Source of the DNA: Bradyrhizobium agreste
GTDB lineage: Bacteria > Pseudomonadota > Alphaproteobacteria > Rhizobiales > Xanthobacteraceae
Direction: 5' to 3'
Length of the DNA: 64,000 bases
Assembly (NCBI RefSeq): GCF_016031625.1
Contig: NZ_JACCHP010000001.1
Location: 62,001 to 126,000 of the forward strand
The notes beneath the pieces were generated by a model. The model saw only the letters and a list, made by a program, of their open reading frames with translations. It searched no databases and was not told the DNA's origin. Below are positions 1 to 8,924 of this stretch, piece after piece. The translations under genes were made by a program, and so were the position numbers. Every line of letters starts with the position of its first letter. Position 1 is the stretch's first letter.

Positions 1-1
1 T

Positions 2-514
2 CTCCCGCAGTGCCGCGCACCGATGACGTGGAAGCATGTGGAGCGTTATCGCCAGCTGTGGAAAGGCTACTTCGTGCTTAAGGGAATCATGCACCCTGAC
101 GATGCTATCCGTGCGCATTCGCTTGGAGTTGACGGCATCATCGTCTCCAATCATGGCGCGCGACAGCTCGATAGGGCGCCCTCGCCGCTGGAGGTGCTGC
201 CCGCGATGAGAGATGCGGTTGGTGACAGGATGACCGTAATGCTCGACAGCGGCGTACGCCGTGGTCTAGACGCGCTGGTTGCGATCTGCATGGGTGCCCG
301 GTTTGTCTTTCAGGGCCGGCCAACGCTGTACGGCGTAACTGCCGGCGGAGTAGCCGGCGCGGCGAAAGCGTTAGCAATCTTCCATCGTGAGATCGACATC
401 AGCATGGCTCAAATCGGCGCCAGCAGGATCGCCGATCTCGGTCCACATCTTTTGATGTGGAAGGGCGAGGAGCATTTGCGGTATAAGCCGACGCTGAGAG
501 AGACTCTATCTTGA
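2..514 (+). CDS. FMN-dependent 2-hydroxy-acid dehydrogenase, C-terminal part
   Basis: The reading frame is open from the left edge of the window, so the gene is cut by the window. The first ATG at 23 is internal: family members are about 350-400 residues and only about 170 are here. The visible part carries hallmarks of the lactate/mandelate/glycolate oxidase family: an LKGI strand, then SNHGARQLD (about residues 42-50 from the ATG at 23) with the catalytic His, then DSGVRRGLD, which supplies FMN-phosphate-binding residues, and a GRP segment. Members oxidise a 2-hydroxy acid to the 2-oxo acid on FMN. A ThDP-dependent enzyme and an aldehyde dehydrogenase further on would suit a mandelate-like route, but that is inference. 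The substrate cannot be read from this fragment. Confidence 0.85.
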   Translation, partial: LPQCRAPMTWKHVERYRQLWKGYFVLKGIMHPDDAIRAHSLGVDGIIVSNHGARQLDRAPSPLEVLPAMRDAVGDRMTVMLDSGVRRGLDALVAICMGARFVFQGRPTLYGVTAGGVAGAAKALAIFHREIDISMAQIGASRIADLGPHLLMWKGEEHLRYKPTLRETLS

Positions 515-1267
515 TCGATCTCATCAGCCGCTAGTTTTATGCTCGTCGCGGCATCGATCGTATGGAGCATGCACGGCCCCGGTTTGTTGCGCTTTTCTGC
601 TGGTCCATGACAGTCAAGCCTGGCCCAACGACAGGCCTATTCAGTGTCTGGAGGGAAACTCTGGTTCACGTCACTGCGGTGCCAAGTAGGAAGAAGCTGG
701 CGCCTGTTACAAAAGCGGCGGAGCAAATCGCGCGTACTTGATGCACTACGTAGGATTTCAGGGCTGGAATGTGTTTACCGCTGATCGGCGTTCGGAGGCA
801 CAACCTTGAAACCGAGTGCGTCTCGGTAGGCGAGGCTGGCAGGCAATCGGTCCGGCGCTTTGGGGGCGGCCGCTTGCTCCAAAAATCAGCCATCCTGCAA
901 TCCACGCGTCCGGCAACATTACAGCAGGCTGGCCGTGCCGGCTTCACCGCGGCAATACGGCCACCCGTGATCCAGACTTTGGGCGAGGGATGGACGAGTT
1001 CCGAATAGGTCGGCAGCACCCGCGCGCCCGTAGTGACGAGGCCGGGCGCGATGCGCCATGAGGCAACATCGACGAGGCGGCGGGTCATCGTATGCAGCAG
1101 CGCGAAAGCGAAGCGGGTCAGTTTGATCATCGGGAATCTCATTTGGCTTTATCGACTTTGCGACTTTGGCCCGCGATGGTTGTGCCGTGCGCGAGGGAGG
1201 AGCAAGCTCAAATAAAAGCGTGCTTACGCATTGGGCAAAGCCAAGTGGAGCCGCTTTCTTCGCGCTT
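515..1267. other. Gap of about 750 bp with degraded coding DNA
   Basis: No intact gene is seen between the hydroxy-acid dehydrogenase and the IclR regulator. The only recognisable content is the amidohydrolase-like N-terminal remnant on the minus strand listed separately. The remaining open frames are short and overlap on both strands, as expected of GC-rich non-coding DNA. Confidence 0.5.
970..1142 (-). pseudogene. N-terminal remnant resembling adenine deaminase / amidohydrolase
   Basis: Read from 1142 downward, the frame gives [17 protein letters not shown], then a [12 protein letters not shown] segment and [14 protein letters not shown]. This pattern matches the start of adenine deaminase-type amidohydrolases, in which a short helix is followed by a beta-rich composite domain with a GRIAAV strand. 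After about residue 70 the likeness ends and the frame continues into unrelated sequence, so the metal-binding catalytic domain is missing. It lies just downstream of the IclR gene on the same strand. The identification rests on a short match and is tentative. Confidence 0.4.
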
Positions 1268-2119
1268 TCAGTCCCTGTCCACCGCCCCCGGCATCACGCC
1301 ACCCAGCGCCCCAGTGAATTCCGCTGCCACCTCCCGCACCACGCGCCCGATCTCCGGCAACCGCTCGTCGGTGACGCGGCTGGTCATGCCGGACACCGAG
1401 ATCGCAGCGAGCGGTTCGGCGCAATTGTCATAGACCACGGTCGCGACGCAGCGGAGACCTATCTGCGCTTCCTCGTCGTCGATGGCATAACCTTGCTTGC
1501 GGATCCTCTGAAGCTCCCGGAACAAATCGCCGGGCCGCACGATCGATTTTTCGGTCAACCGGGGCATGCCGTGATGGCGGATGATCGCGGTTACATCCTC
1601 ATCCGAATAGGTCGCCAGCACCGCCTTGCCGACACCCGACGTTACCATCGCCACGCGGCCGCCGACCTTGGTCAGGGAGCGCATGATCTCTCGGCTTTCC
1701 ATGCGGGTCAGCACGATGATGAATTCGTCGTCGACGACGGCGAGGTTGGCGGTCTCCCGCGTCAGGTCGCGCAGCTTGCGCAGAAACGGCACCGCCTGCG
1801 CGGAGAAATTGCGGCGCCTGGCGAAGGTGGCGCCGACCGTGAAGCTGCGCGCGCCGACATGCCATTTCGACTCGGCGCGATCGAACTGCACGAAGCGGCG
1901 GCTTTCCAGCGTCGCCAGCAGCCGGTGTACGGTCGAGGGCGACAGCGCCGTGCGGACCGCGAGATCGCTGAGGCGATAGCCTTCGTCGTCCTCGGCCAGC
2001 GTTTCGATGATCGACAGCGCGCGGTCAACCGACTGCACGCCGCCGTTCCGGCTCTCGTGCTCGTCATCGGCGCCCGATTTCGGCGCAAGCACCTTGCGCC
2101 GGATCACGTTCTTGCTCAT
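1268..2119 (-). CDS. IclR family transcriptional regulator
   Basis: A 283-residue regulator with the two-domain IclR layout. An N-terminal winged helix follows VQSVDRALSIIETLA, with the recognition segment LSPSTVHRLLATLES. A C-terminal effector-binding domain ends in GMTSRVTDERLPEIG. IclR proteins usually control a nearby catabolic operon in response to a small organic acid. The frame is open to 2272, but the extra 51 residues are translated from an intergenic repeat (2143-2243), so I chose the ATG at 2119 (MSKNVIRRK). It is the only IclR-type gene in the window and a candidate reader of the 13-base motif seen upstream of several catabolic units to its right; that link is inference. Confidence 0.9.
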   Translation of the reverse strand: MSKNVIRRKVLAPKSGADDEHESRNGGVQSVDRALSIIETLAEDDEGYRLSDLAVRTALSPSTVHRLLATLESRRFVQFDRAESKWHVGARSFTVGATFARRRNFSAQAVPFLRKLRDLTRETANLAVVDDEFIIVLTRMESREIMRSLTKVGGRVAMVTSGVGKAVLATYSDEDVTAIIRHHGMPRLTEKSIVRPGDLFRELQRIRKQGYAIDDEEAQIGLRCVATVVYDNCAEPLAAISVSGMTSRVTDERLPEIGRVVREVAAEFTGALGGVMPGAVDRD

Positions 2120-2142
2120 CGCGACCTGCCGCTTTGGTCGTT

Positions 2143-2243
2143 CGTCATTCCGGGATGGTCCAAAGGACCAGACCCGGAATCTCGACTTTCCACAATGCGC
2201 AATTGCGCGTAAGGCTTCGATGCTCGCACCGCCCCGGAACGAC
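2143..2243. repeat. Bradyrhizobium-like intergenic palindromic repeat
   Basis: The segment runs from CGTCATTCCGGGATGGTCC through ACCCGGAATCTCGA and an AATGCGCAATTGCGC core to GCCCCGGAACGAC. The outer blocks are roughly inverted (CATTCCGGG against CCCGGAAT, and GCCCCGGAACGAC against GTCATTCCGGG). From memory this layout is scattered between genes in Bradyrhizobium and related genomes. It directly abuts the start of the IclR gene and creates a false N-terminal extension there. Confidence 0.65.
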
Positions 2244-2551
2244 CTGCCTAGAGAAATGCCGTTCCGGATCACTCCGAAACAGCATCTCTTAGCCGCCGCT
2301 CAGAGCAGCCCCGCGCCCATCTGTACTTGGCACCGAGCACCTCAACCGGCAGCTCGGTCGAATAGGCGTAGGCCGGGATGCCGTGCCGGGTAGAGCTACT
2401 CGGTGGCTTCCCCCACTTCGACGTCGCCGCCGAGCGAGGCGCCCACCAAACAATGCTGTGAAGCCGAAATTTTCTAGTCGGCCGGTCAGGGTTGAGCCTA
2501 ACGCTTGGTCTGGTGAACGATTTGAGAGCTGAGCGGAGCTGGCCCTGCCGG
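2244..2551. other. Intergenic, possible short coding remnant
   Basis: No intact gene. On the minus strand around 2325-2385 one frame reads AYAYSTELPVEVLGAKYRWA, which looks like the C-terminal end of an enzyme rather than random sequence, but I cannot assign it. The rest is featureless. Confidence 0.3.
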
Positions 2552-4186
2552 TTACCCCCCTACCCGCGAGACCTCGGTTTCCTTGCTGGTGATGAACTCT
2601 AAGAGCACAGGAATGCCTGCTTGCGTTTTCTCGATGCCCCGCTTGATGGCCGGCACGATCTCCTCCGGTCGAGTGATACGCTCACCATAGCCGCCGAAGG
2701 CGCGCGCCATAGCGGCATAGTCGCCTGATATATCGGTCGATCGGTATTTCTCGGTCGAGATTGGCATCACTTTCAATTCGAGCGCCATCGAAAAATTGTT
2801 GAGCAGAATCGACATAATCGGGATTCGCTCTCGGACAGCAGTTTCGAAGTCCATTCCTGTGAAGCCAATCGCGGCATCGCCCCAGACATTGATGCAGAGC
2901 TTGTCAGGTTTCGCAAGTTTAGCGCCCATCGCAAGTCCGAGCCCATAGCCCAGCTGGGTAGTCTTACCCCAGCCGAGGTAAGTGAGAGGTTCGACCGTCT
3001 TCCAGAATGGTGAGAGCTGGTCACGCGGGCTGCCAGCATCATGGGTGATGATGGTATTCGCAACATCGACTGTGTTCTGCAGATCCCACAGCACGCGGTA
3101 AGGGTTGAGTGGCGCGTCGTTGCACGTGAGCTTTGGCATCCACTTTTCAAGCCACTCCTTGTGGGAAGCAGCGATCTCGGCCGCAATGCCACGGACATCA
3201 CGATCCGCTGTCACCGTTTTGCCGATCTCCTCCAAGAGAGCATCGAGCACAAGGCCAGCGTCGCCGACGAGACCGATTTTGGCCTCGACGTCTTTGTTTA
3301 GATGGTTTGGATCAAGCGTTGAATGGATGATGGTCTTGCCCTTCGGCATGGCTATGCCATAGAATGTCTCAGTAAAGGAGCAACCGATGCCGAAAATCAC
3401 GTCGGCTTCGTTAAGAAACTTTGGTACCGCGCGCGGCACAGCGAGCCCCCCCGAGCCGAGCGAGAGCGGATGCGTCTCGGGAAAGGACGATTTGCCGCCC
3501 AGGCTTGTGGTAACCGGAATGGCGAGCCGTTCGGCTAGGCGCTTCAGCTGCGGCCAAGCGCGCGCGTAGTGGATCCCCTGGCCGGCATAGATCACTGGAC
3601 GTTTCGCATTGATCAGGAGGGCAGCGGCCTCCTTAACATGGGCCGGATCGGCTCCATAGCGCGTGCGCAGCACCGGGCTGTAGTTCAGAGGCTCCTTTAC
3701 CTCCTCATTCCACATATCGGCGGGGATTTCGACAAGCACAGGCCCGCCACGCCCGTTCTTCAGTTTTGTAAAGGCTCGACGAAAGATGTTCTCAACCTCA
3801 GACGCCAAAATGATCGGCTCGGTTGATTTCGAGTACGCCTTCATCGCTTCGCTGGAATTGAAGTTCGGCTCGACATGACTGATGCGCCGCTCATAGCCCA
3901 TCGGCAGCACCAGCACCGGAACGGACTCGCCAAAACATTGCGCGACGGCACCCATCGAGTTCTCCGCGCCTGGGCCGTGCTGCATGCAGAACGCGCCAAT
4001 GCTACGCCCCGAGGTGACGCGCGAGATCGCATCCGCCATGTGCAAGCCGATGCGCTCTTGGCGCACCATGACGGGACGAATATCGCGATCCGCGGCATAT
4101 TCGATCAGGTGATTGACCGGATAGCCGCACAGAATTTCGATGCCTTCGCGCTTCATAATTTCCGCAATGGCGGCGCCGAGTTTCAT
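2552..4186 (-). CDS. Thiamine-diphosphate-dependent enzyme (acetolactate synthase / benzoylformate decarboxylase-like)
   Basis: A 544-residue protein with the three-domain layout of ThDP-dependent decarboxylases and synthases. The N-terminal PYR domain has the activating Glu (E44 in VRQERIGLHMADA) and an HGPGAENSMG segment. A middle Rossmann-like domain follows (RPVIYAGQGIHYARA). The C-terminal PP domain carries the GD..GF..NN cofactor motif (WGDAAIGFTGMDF then LLNNFSMAL). The start has a good ribosome site (GGAGAG, 9 bases before the ATG). Such enzymes cleave or ligate 2-oxo acids. A hydroxy-acid dehydrogenase and an aldehyde dehydrogenase in the same region make a 2-oxo-acid decarboxylase role plausible, but the substrate is unknown. 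The gene appears to be transcribed alone. Confidence 0.88.
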   Translation of the reverse strand: MKLGAAIAEIMKREGIEILCGYPVNHLIEYAADRDIRPVMVRQERIGLHMADAISRVTSGRSIGAFCMQHGPGAENSMGAVAQCFGESVPVLVLPMGYERRISHVEPNFNSSEAMKAYSKSTEPIILASEVENIFRRAFTKLKNGRGGPVLVEIPADMWNEEVKEPLNYSPVLRTRYGADPAHVKEAAALLINAKRPVIYAGQGIHYARAWPQLKRLAERLAIPVTTSLGGKSSFPETHPLSLGSGGLAVPRAVPKFLNEADVIFGIGCSFTETFYGIAMPKGKTIIHSTLDPNHLNKDVEAKIGLVGDAGLVLDALLEEIGKTVTADRDVRGIAAEIAASHKEWLEKWMPKLTCNDAPLNPYRVLWDLQNTVDVANTIITHDAGSPRDQLSPFWKTVEPLTYLGWGKTTQLGYGLGLAMGAKLAKPDKLCINVWGDAAIGFTGMDFETAVRERIPIMSILLNNFSMALELKVMPISTEKYRSTDISGDYAAMARAFGGYGERITRPEEIVPAIKRGIEKTQAGIPVLLEFITSKETEVSRVGG

Positions 4187-4379
4187 TGATCATCTCTCCG
4201 CAAAGTAGTCCGTTTATCTTTGTTGGACCGATCGGAACAAACTACACCGAGGTCGAAGCCGAATTCCGCTAGTTGGTGACCGTTGAGGCTGAAATACTGC
4301 GGCTGTCGCCGTGGATGCGAGGCTTTCATGCGTTAAGCCTCGCCTTGTTGAGTTGTTGGCGGCCGCACAAATCGATGGC

Positions 4380-4410
4380 TTGACACGCGTCTTTTGAGAA
4401 CTCAGACGCG
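4380..4410. promoter_or_regulatory. TTGACA followed by a perfect 7-bp inverted repeat
   Basis: TTGACA at 4380-4385 is followed at once by CGCGTCT (4386-4392), a 11-base spacer and AGACGCG (4404-4410). The arms are perfect. It lies upstream of the ThDP enzyme gene and before the IS copy at 4.6 kb. It could be an operator overlapping a promoter or a short hairpin; the regulated gene is not clear. Confidence 0.35.
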
Positions 4411-4588
4411 CTTTTGAAAGATCCTTGCACTGCGACCGAGTCCAATGCCCGACAGTGCCGTCAAGCAGGCATCTGACCAGGCTCTCCTTCGAAATCCGCG
4501 CCGCTACGATGCTTGGTGCAAGGATAAGCTAGTGCTTGGGTCTATAGCCTCCATTTTTTGATGTGGCTCCGCTGCAGTGTCGGGCGAC

Positions 4589-5580
4589 ATGGGAAATTGC
4601 CCCCCGCATTGCCTCACTAAAAATGTTACCGGAGAACTTGCCTGTCGTGTCTGGGGCGGAGCTGCCGAATCGGTTCGGTGGCGGGTATGGCAGGGAAGAT
4701 CAGCATGCGCGCAAAGCGCGAGATCACATCAGCGCTGGTGGAGCGTTATCGGGCGAGCGGACGGCTCGAGAAGGCACGGATCCTGGACGAGCTGTGTGCC
4801 GTTACGGGATGGCATCGCAAGCACGCGATCCGAGCACTGTCGGTGGACAGGGCATCGGGATCGGCCGTGCCGCGACGACGAGGCCGGACCTACGGAGCTT
4901 CCATTCGCGTTGCACTGATTGTGCTATGGGACGCCTCTGACCGGCTCTGCAGTAAGCGGCTCGGTCGCGATGATCCCATTTTTACTTCCGGCTCTTGAAC
5001 GGCACGGCAGATTGAAGCTTTCTGCCGATGACAGGTCGAAGGTTTTGAAGGTGAGCGCGGCGACGATCGATCGTCTGCTGAGCGACGTAAAGATCGCAGC
5101 AGCCGGAGGACGCCGACGGCGGGCCGGCTTTTCCAGTGCCGTACGGCGCCAAGTCCCGGTGCGTACATTCAATGACTGGGGATCACCTCCGCCGGGGTAC
5201 TGCGAAGCGGATCTGGTTGCGCACGGCGGCATGTCCGTGTCCGGCGCGTTCATTCAGACGCTAACAATGGTAGATATCGCAACGGGGTGGACCGAATGCT
5301 TTCCGCTCGTCGTGCGTGAAGCCGCTCTTGTGGTCGAAGCTCTCGAGCGCGCGCAGAACCTATTTCCCTGGCCCGTTCGGGGGCTCGATTTTGACAACGA
5401 CAGCGCCTTCATGAACGACACGGTCGTAACGTGGTGCCGTTTTCACGATGTCGAAGTCACCCGTTCGAGGGCCTACAAAAAGAACGATCAGGCATTCGTT
5501 GAACAAAAGAACGGAGCTATCGTTCGCCGCCTGGTGGGCTACGGGCGGTTTGAAGGCATTGATGCCGCTCGCTCATTAGC
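4589..5580 (+). mobile_element. ISNCY-type insertion sequence, copy 1, 3' truncated
   Basis: The left end begins ATGGGAAATTGCCCCCC and runs to AATGTTACCG (about 4589-4631). The same pattern, inverted, occurs at the far end of copy 2 (27658-27702), which defines a terminal inverted repeat of about 40 bp. Copy 1 and copy 2 match closely from GCATTGCCTCAC onward. The match stops sharply after CGCTCATTAGC at 5580, where copy 2 continues with the rest of the transposase. The right third of copy 1, including its right end, is therefore missing. Confidence 0.8.
4678..5580 (+). pseudogene. ISNCY-type transposase, frameshifted and 3' truncated
   Basis: The N-terminal frame (4678 onward, starting MAGKISMRAKREITSA after three residues) reads through a helical region with GWHRKHAIRAL. 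It then shifts near 4962, where this copy has an extra G (CTCGGTCGCG against CTCGTCGCG in copy 2). The second frame runs through VAMIPFLLPALERHG, a GYCEADLVAHGG segment (first catalytic Asp), the DFDNDSAFMN segment (second Asp) and AFVEQKNGAIVRR (catalytic Glu), i.e. a DDE/integrase core. It is cut at 5580, losing the C-terminal region present in copy 2. The gene is not functional as written. Confidence 0.8.
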
Positions 5581-6303
5581 GGTGCGCGGCATCTGCTCCA
5601 TCGACCGAGGCGCCGTAACACGGCTGTTCCACTCTCCGACGCCTCCGGAAGATCACGTCAAGAAGAGCCGTACGTAGGATCCAAATCCGCCCACGACATC
5701 GGCTATCGCGTTCGATCGAACCTTTCTGATAACGCCATGCGGTCCCTGGCCACAGCGTCCATCACAACCCAAGGCCGCCTTCCAAAGCGAGGCATTGAAT
5801 CTGAGTTGCGCTCAAAGAGGGAATCCCTAGGACCCACACCATCTACCGAGTGTCTGGAGTTCTTGCGCAGCCTCTGGAGCTTCGGCGATCAGCAGCAGGG
5901 TCCGCTGTTCGAGGTCAGGGCCGGGCGTGCTCGCGTGGCAAGTCGTCAGGGAGCGATTTGCACGGCGGCCGCTTGCGCTCACACTTCGTCTTGTGCGGAT
6001 GCTTCCAGTTCTCTGAACTTCAAGCTCCACTGCTCGAACAGCCGAGTCTTACGCTCGAGTGCGTGCTATAAAGGATTTGTCGCAGACTTCTCGATTTCAA
6101 GGACTGCTGATCAGCGCTACAGCGCTCGACAGATCTCCACTGGTGACCTCTGCTTTGACGCTAGCCGAAACTTGATTGCACTTCCAGGCCCTCGCGAGAT
6201 CAGCATTTGCGGGCCGGCGAGATCGCTCGGCGCGATTCAAGGGTCTTATGCGGTGATAAAGGCCACTCAATGCCCAAAGGCGTTGCCGCTAGCGCACCAG
6301 AAA
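5581..6303. other. Gap of about 720 bp, nothing recognised
   Basis: The segment between the truncated IS copy and the ferredoxin reductase has no intact gene. Open frames here are short, lack family motifs and have no ribosome sites. It probably holds further mobile-element debris. Confidence 0.4.
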
Positions 6304-7515
6304 CTAGGCAACGTGGAGCTGCTTGAATGAAAGGGCGGCGTCGAGTAACCGCTCCCGTGGGATTGGACGGTTCGCCATAATAAGCCGACGTAGCGGCGTC
6401 ACCTCACGTCCGTTGTCTATGAGAATGGCCGCTTGGAGGCGTCCGTCAGGGTCGACACCAAGTGCTGCTAGGCGCCCTTCTGCATCCTCCCGCTCTAGCC
6501 ACTCAAGCCCCAGACCACAATCTCCTATGATCTGAACGTTGTGCTTATATTGGTCGGTCCAATGCCAAGGCAGATCGAGATAAGGCTTGTCGACGCCGCA
6601 GATTGCATGTGCGACTGATATTGGCTGGTACTGCGCGACCTGCCAGGTCTCAAAACGCTTATAGTGGCCGCTTGGCTGAAGGATACGAGCCACCTCTCCG
6701 GCTGCGAAGATCGACGGGGCGCTGGTGCGCCCACACTCGTCAGCGAGGATGCCGTCCTGCACGGCGACTCCAGTTTCCTGCGCGAGTTCAGTATTAGGAA
6801 CTGCACCGATAGCAACGAGAAGGAGGTCGACTTCAATATCGTCCGTATCTGTAGCAATGCGCAAGCAATCCCGCTCTGCTCTTACATCGCGTACTGGGCA
6901 GGACAGCCGGAGCTGAACGTCGGCAGCGCGATGCCAACTCTCTATGCGTGCACTGATCCTGGACGGCACACATCGTGCCATGACGCGATCCGCAAGCTCC
7001 AGCACAGTGACTAAGCAACCTTGTCTCGCCGCAGCAGCGGCGACCTCAAGCCCGATAAGGCCGGCGCCCATTACAGCTAGACGCAACCCCAGCCGGAGGT
7101 GTCCTCTCAGAGCTCGAGCATCGGCAAGACTGCGCAAAGTGAGCACGCGCGGGTCACTGGCGATGGGGAGAGGCAGCGTGCGCGCTCGCGCACCGGTAGC
7201 TATGACTAAAGAGTCATATGGGATGAGATCGCCGGTCTGCGTTTCGACATGCGCCGCTGTGGCATTGAGGCGTGCTATGTGCGTGCCAAGGCGAAGGTCG
7301 ATACGCTGTGCTGCGAAAGCATCATGGGAACGCTGCATTAACCCGCGAGGCTGCTCTTCGCCAAGCAGAATTTCTTTCGAGAGCGGTGGCCGATCATAGG
7401 GCAGATCCGTTTCGTTGCCGACGAGCAAGATTTCTCGCTCCGAATCGAGTCCGCGTAGCAGCTCCGCCGTACGGCGACCGGCTTGGCCAGCCCCGACTAT
7501 GATGGTGCGCGTCAC
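6304..7515 (-). CDS. FAD-dependent ferredoxin/rubredoxin reductase
   Basis: A 403-residue flavoprotein of the putidaredoxin reductase type. It has an N-terminal FAD-binding GAGQAGRRTAE (residues 8-18), a YDRPPLSKEIL segment typical of this group, an NAD(P)H-binding GAGLIGLEVAAAA in the middle, and a C-terminal FAD segment IFAAGEVAR, where many relatives have GD instead of GE. It would pass electrons from NAD(P)H to the Rieske ferredoxin encoded just upstream. The start is a GTG that overlaps the ferredoxin stop codon by four bases (GTGA), so the two genes are translationally coupled. No oxygenase component is encoded next to them, which leaves the electron acceptor open. Confidence 0.9.
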   Translation of the reverse strand: MTRTIIVGAGQAGRRTAELLRGLDSEREILLVGNETDLPYDRPPLSKEILLGEEQPRGLMQRSHDAFAAQRIDLRLGTHIARLNATAAHVETQTGDLIPYDSLVIATGARARTLPLPIASDPRVLTLRSLADARALRGHLRLGLRLAVMGAGLIGLEVAAAAARQGCLVTVLELADRVMARCVPSRISARIESWHRAADVQLRLSCPVRDVRAERDCLRIATDTDDIEVDLLLVAIGAVPNTELAQETGVAVQDGILADECGRTSAPSIFAAGEVARILQPSGHYKRFETWQVAQYQPISVAHAICGVDKPYLDLPWHWTDQYKHNVQIIGDCGLGLEWLEREDAEGRLAALGVDPDGRLQAAILIDNGREVTPLRRLIMANRPIPRERLLDAALSFKQLHVA

Positions 7516-7817
7516 AGATCAACCTGAACAATGCCGCGATCGACGCGCGTTGGATACGTTGCGACGTCGACTTCGGCCGGTTCGTCCAGAGCCTTGCCGG
7601 TCCTAATGTCGAAACAGGCCTGATGAAGGGGGCACTCGACTTTGCCGTCCTCACAGAAGCCTTCAGAGAGTCGAGCGTATTCGTGCGTACAGACATCGCT
7701 GATGGCGAAAAAGCCATTGTCCAACTGGAACACGGCGATTGGTACTTCGCCCACCTGCACCACTTTGGGCGCGTCCACCTCAAACTCATCTACCGAAGCG
7801 ACGTCATGCCAGGCCAT
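7512..7817 (-). CDS. Rieske [2Fe-2S] ferredoxin
   Basis: A 101-residue ferredoxin with both Rieske ligand pairs: C43-x-H45 in VCTHEYARL and C62-x2-H65 in ECPLHQACFD. Its length matches ferredoxin components of aromatic-ring dioxygenases (about 100-110 residues). The frame is open to 8015, but the upstream part has no family likeness. I chose the ATG at 7817 (MAWHDVASV), where homology begins. It overlaps the reductase gene by four bases. Together the pair forms the electron-transfer arm of a multicomponent oxygenase. A copy of the 13-base motif lies about 150 bases upstream (7968-7980). Confidence 0.9.
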   Translation of the reverse strand: MAWHDVASVDEFEVDAPKVVQVGEVPIAVFQLDNGFFAISDVCTHEYARLSEGFCEDGKVECPLHQACFDIRTGKALDEPAEVDVATYPTRVDRGIVQVDL

Positions 7818-7967
7818 TATTTCATCTCGATTGAAAACACACAGTCCCTCGACAGCTGCTGTCGATGAGATTCGCGAGGCGCCCGCCCCTTTGCAGTCAC
7901 AGCAACGGCTGAATCGGATTTGTAATAGGGAATATAAGCCCAAAGCCCGCAAAAATTGACCGGAACT

Positions 7968-7980
7968 GCAGAATACCTGC
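7968..7980. promoter_or_regulatory. Recurrent 13-base motif GCAGAATACCTGC upstream of Rieske ferredoxin
   Basis: An imperfect inverted repeat (GCAG...CTGC type) about 150 bases before the ferredoxin start. Near-identical 13-mers lie upstream of the genes starting at 11116, 13285, 16022 and 18139. The flank CCGGAACTGCAGAAT (7960-7974) also recurs, inverted and with one change, at 18362-18377. Confidence 0.5.
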
Positions 7981-8508
7981 AAATTTCGGGAATTTGACGA
8001 TGATCCATCGCGCAAGTCCGGCCATTCGCCTCAGACTAAGAGGCCATCTTACGCCTGACCACCCCCGGACGATATTGGTAGCGGCAGGACGATGATCGAC
8101 GCTCGAGTAATCACTCAAGCTTCTCAGGGAGACGATGCGGCTGCATCGGCGACGACAGGGTGGCGACGTTAATGCACCCCTGAGGTGCCTTCTAGGGTAA
8201 AGCGAGCAGCTCCACCGACATCGACCTTTCGTCTCGCAACTTATGCTGAGCCGTGCGGAATCGCCCAAACGCTAATGTATCTCAAAAAAGCCTTCGAGGC
8301 AGCTTCACAGCCGGTGAATGCTGCCCCGCCTAGATGGGCGAGCTACAACGGCGGCCATAGTGCGCCGAAGTCAGCTGCGAAGCACATCAAAACCCCGCTG
8401 AAGTCTCGGCCGGTGAAGCGGCTCATCAACATGGGTAAGCATAATCAGCTCGTTTGGTGTATTGGAAGGAATGGGTCCAACAGCCGGCTCCTTGTGCCGG
8501 CTGACCGC
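7981..8508. other. Intergenic between two Rieske genes
   Basis: No gene is supported in these roughly 530 bases. It separates the ferredoxin/reductase pair from the Rieske/amidohydrolase unit and presumably carries the promoter of the former. No terminator hairpin with a T-run was recognised. Confidence 0.4.
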
Positions 8509-8922
8509 TTAGACAGTGATCACGACGTAATCCTGGTCAACACTGACGGGCAGCGTCTCTGCCTTGTAAGGTCCTTTGGCCAACGTGGCGCCGGGTTCCA
8601 CCTCAACGGCATAAGTTCGCGCGCGCACGCTATCGGGATCGCACCAGGATTGGCCAGTGCGAATGTCAAACTCCCAGCAGTGCCAGGGGCAGCGCAGCAT
8701 CTCTCCCGGACGGGTCAAGCTGTATTCGCCGGGACCAGGCGAATCTACTCCGCTGACCAAGGCGCCCTTACAAAGCTGGGCACCCTGATGCGGACAGCGA
8801 TTGACGAGAGCGAAGAACTCGTCATTGACGCGAAAGATACCGATTTCCCGGCCTTTGACGGTCACGATCTTGCACGCGCCTGGTGTAATCTCGTCGACCC
8901 TAGCAACAACATGACGGCTCAT
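8509..8922 (-). CDS. Rieske [2Fe-2S] domain protein, ferredoxin-like
   Basis: A 137-residue protein with Rieske ligands C43-x-H45 (RCPHQGAQLC) and C78-x2-H81 (RCPWHCWEFD). The spacing between the pairs is longer than in the 101-residue ferredoxin at 7512-7817, with a Gly/Pro-rich loop between them, as in stand-alone Rieske proteins and the N-terminal domains of oxygenase large subunits. No mononuclear-iron catalytic domain follows, so it is an electron carrier rather than an oxygenase. It begins two bases after the amidohydrolase gene ends and is surely co-transcribed with it. Confidence 0.88.
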   Translation of the reverse strand: MSRHVVARVDEITPGACKIVTVKGREIGIFRVNDEFFALVNRCPHQGAQLCKGALVSGVDSPGPGEYSLTRPGEMLRCPWHCWEFDIRTGQSWCDPDSVRARTYAVEVEPGATLAKGPYKAETLPVSVDQDYVVITV

Positions 8923-8924
8923 GA

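Noticed and set aside
1166..2212. A 348-codon open frame on the + strand
   Set aside because: Antisense to the IclR gene; Arg/His-rich composition and no known domain.
2120..2272. N-terminal extension of the IclR protein
   Set aside because: Encoded by an intergenic repeat; family likeness starts after MSKNV at 2119.
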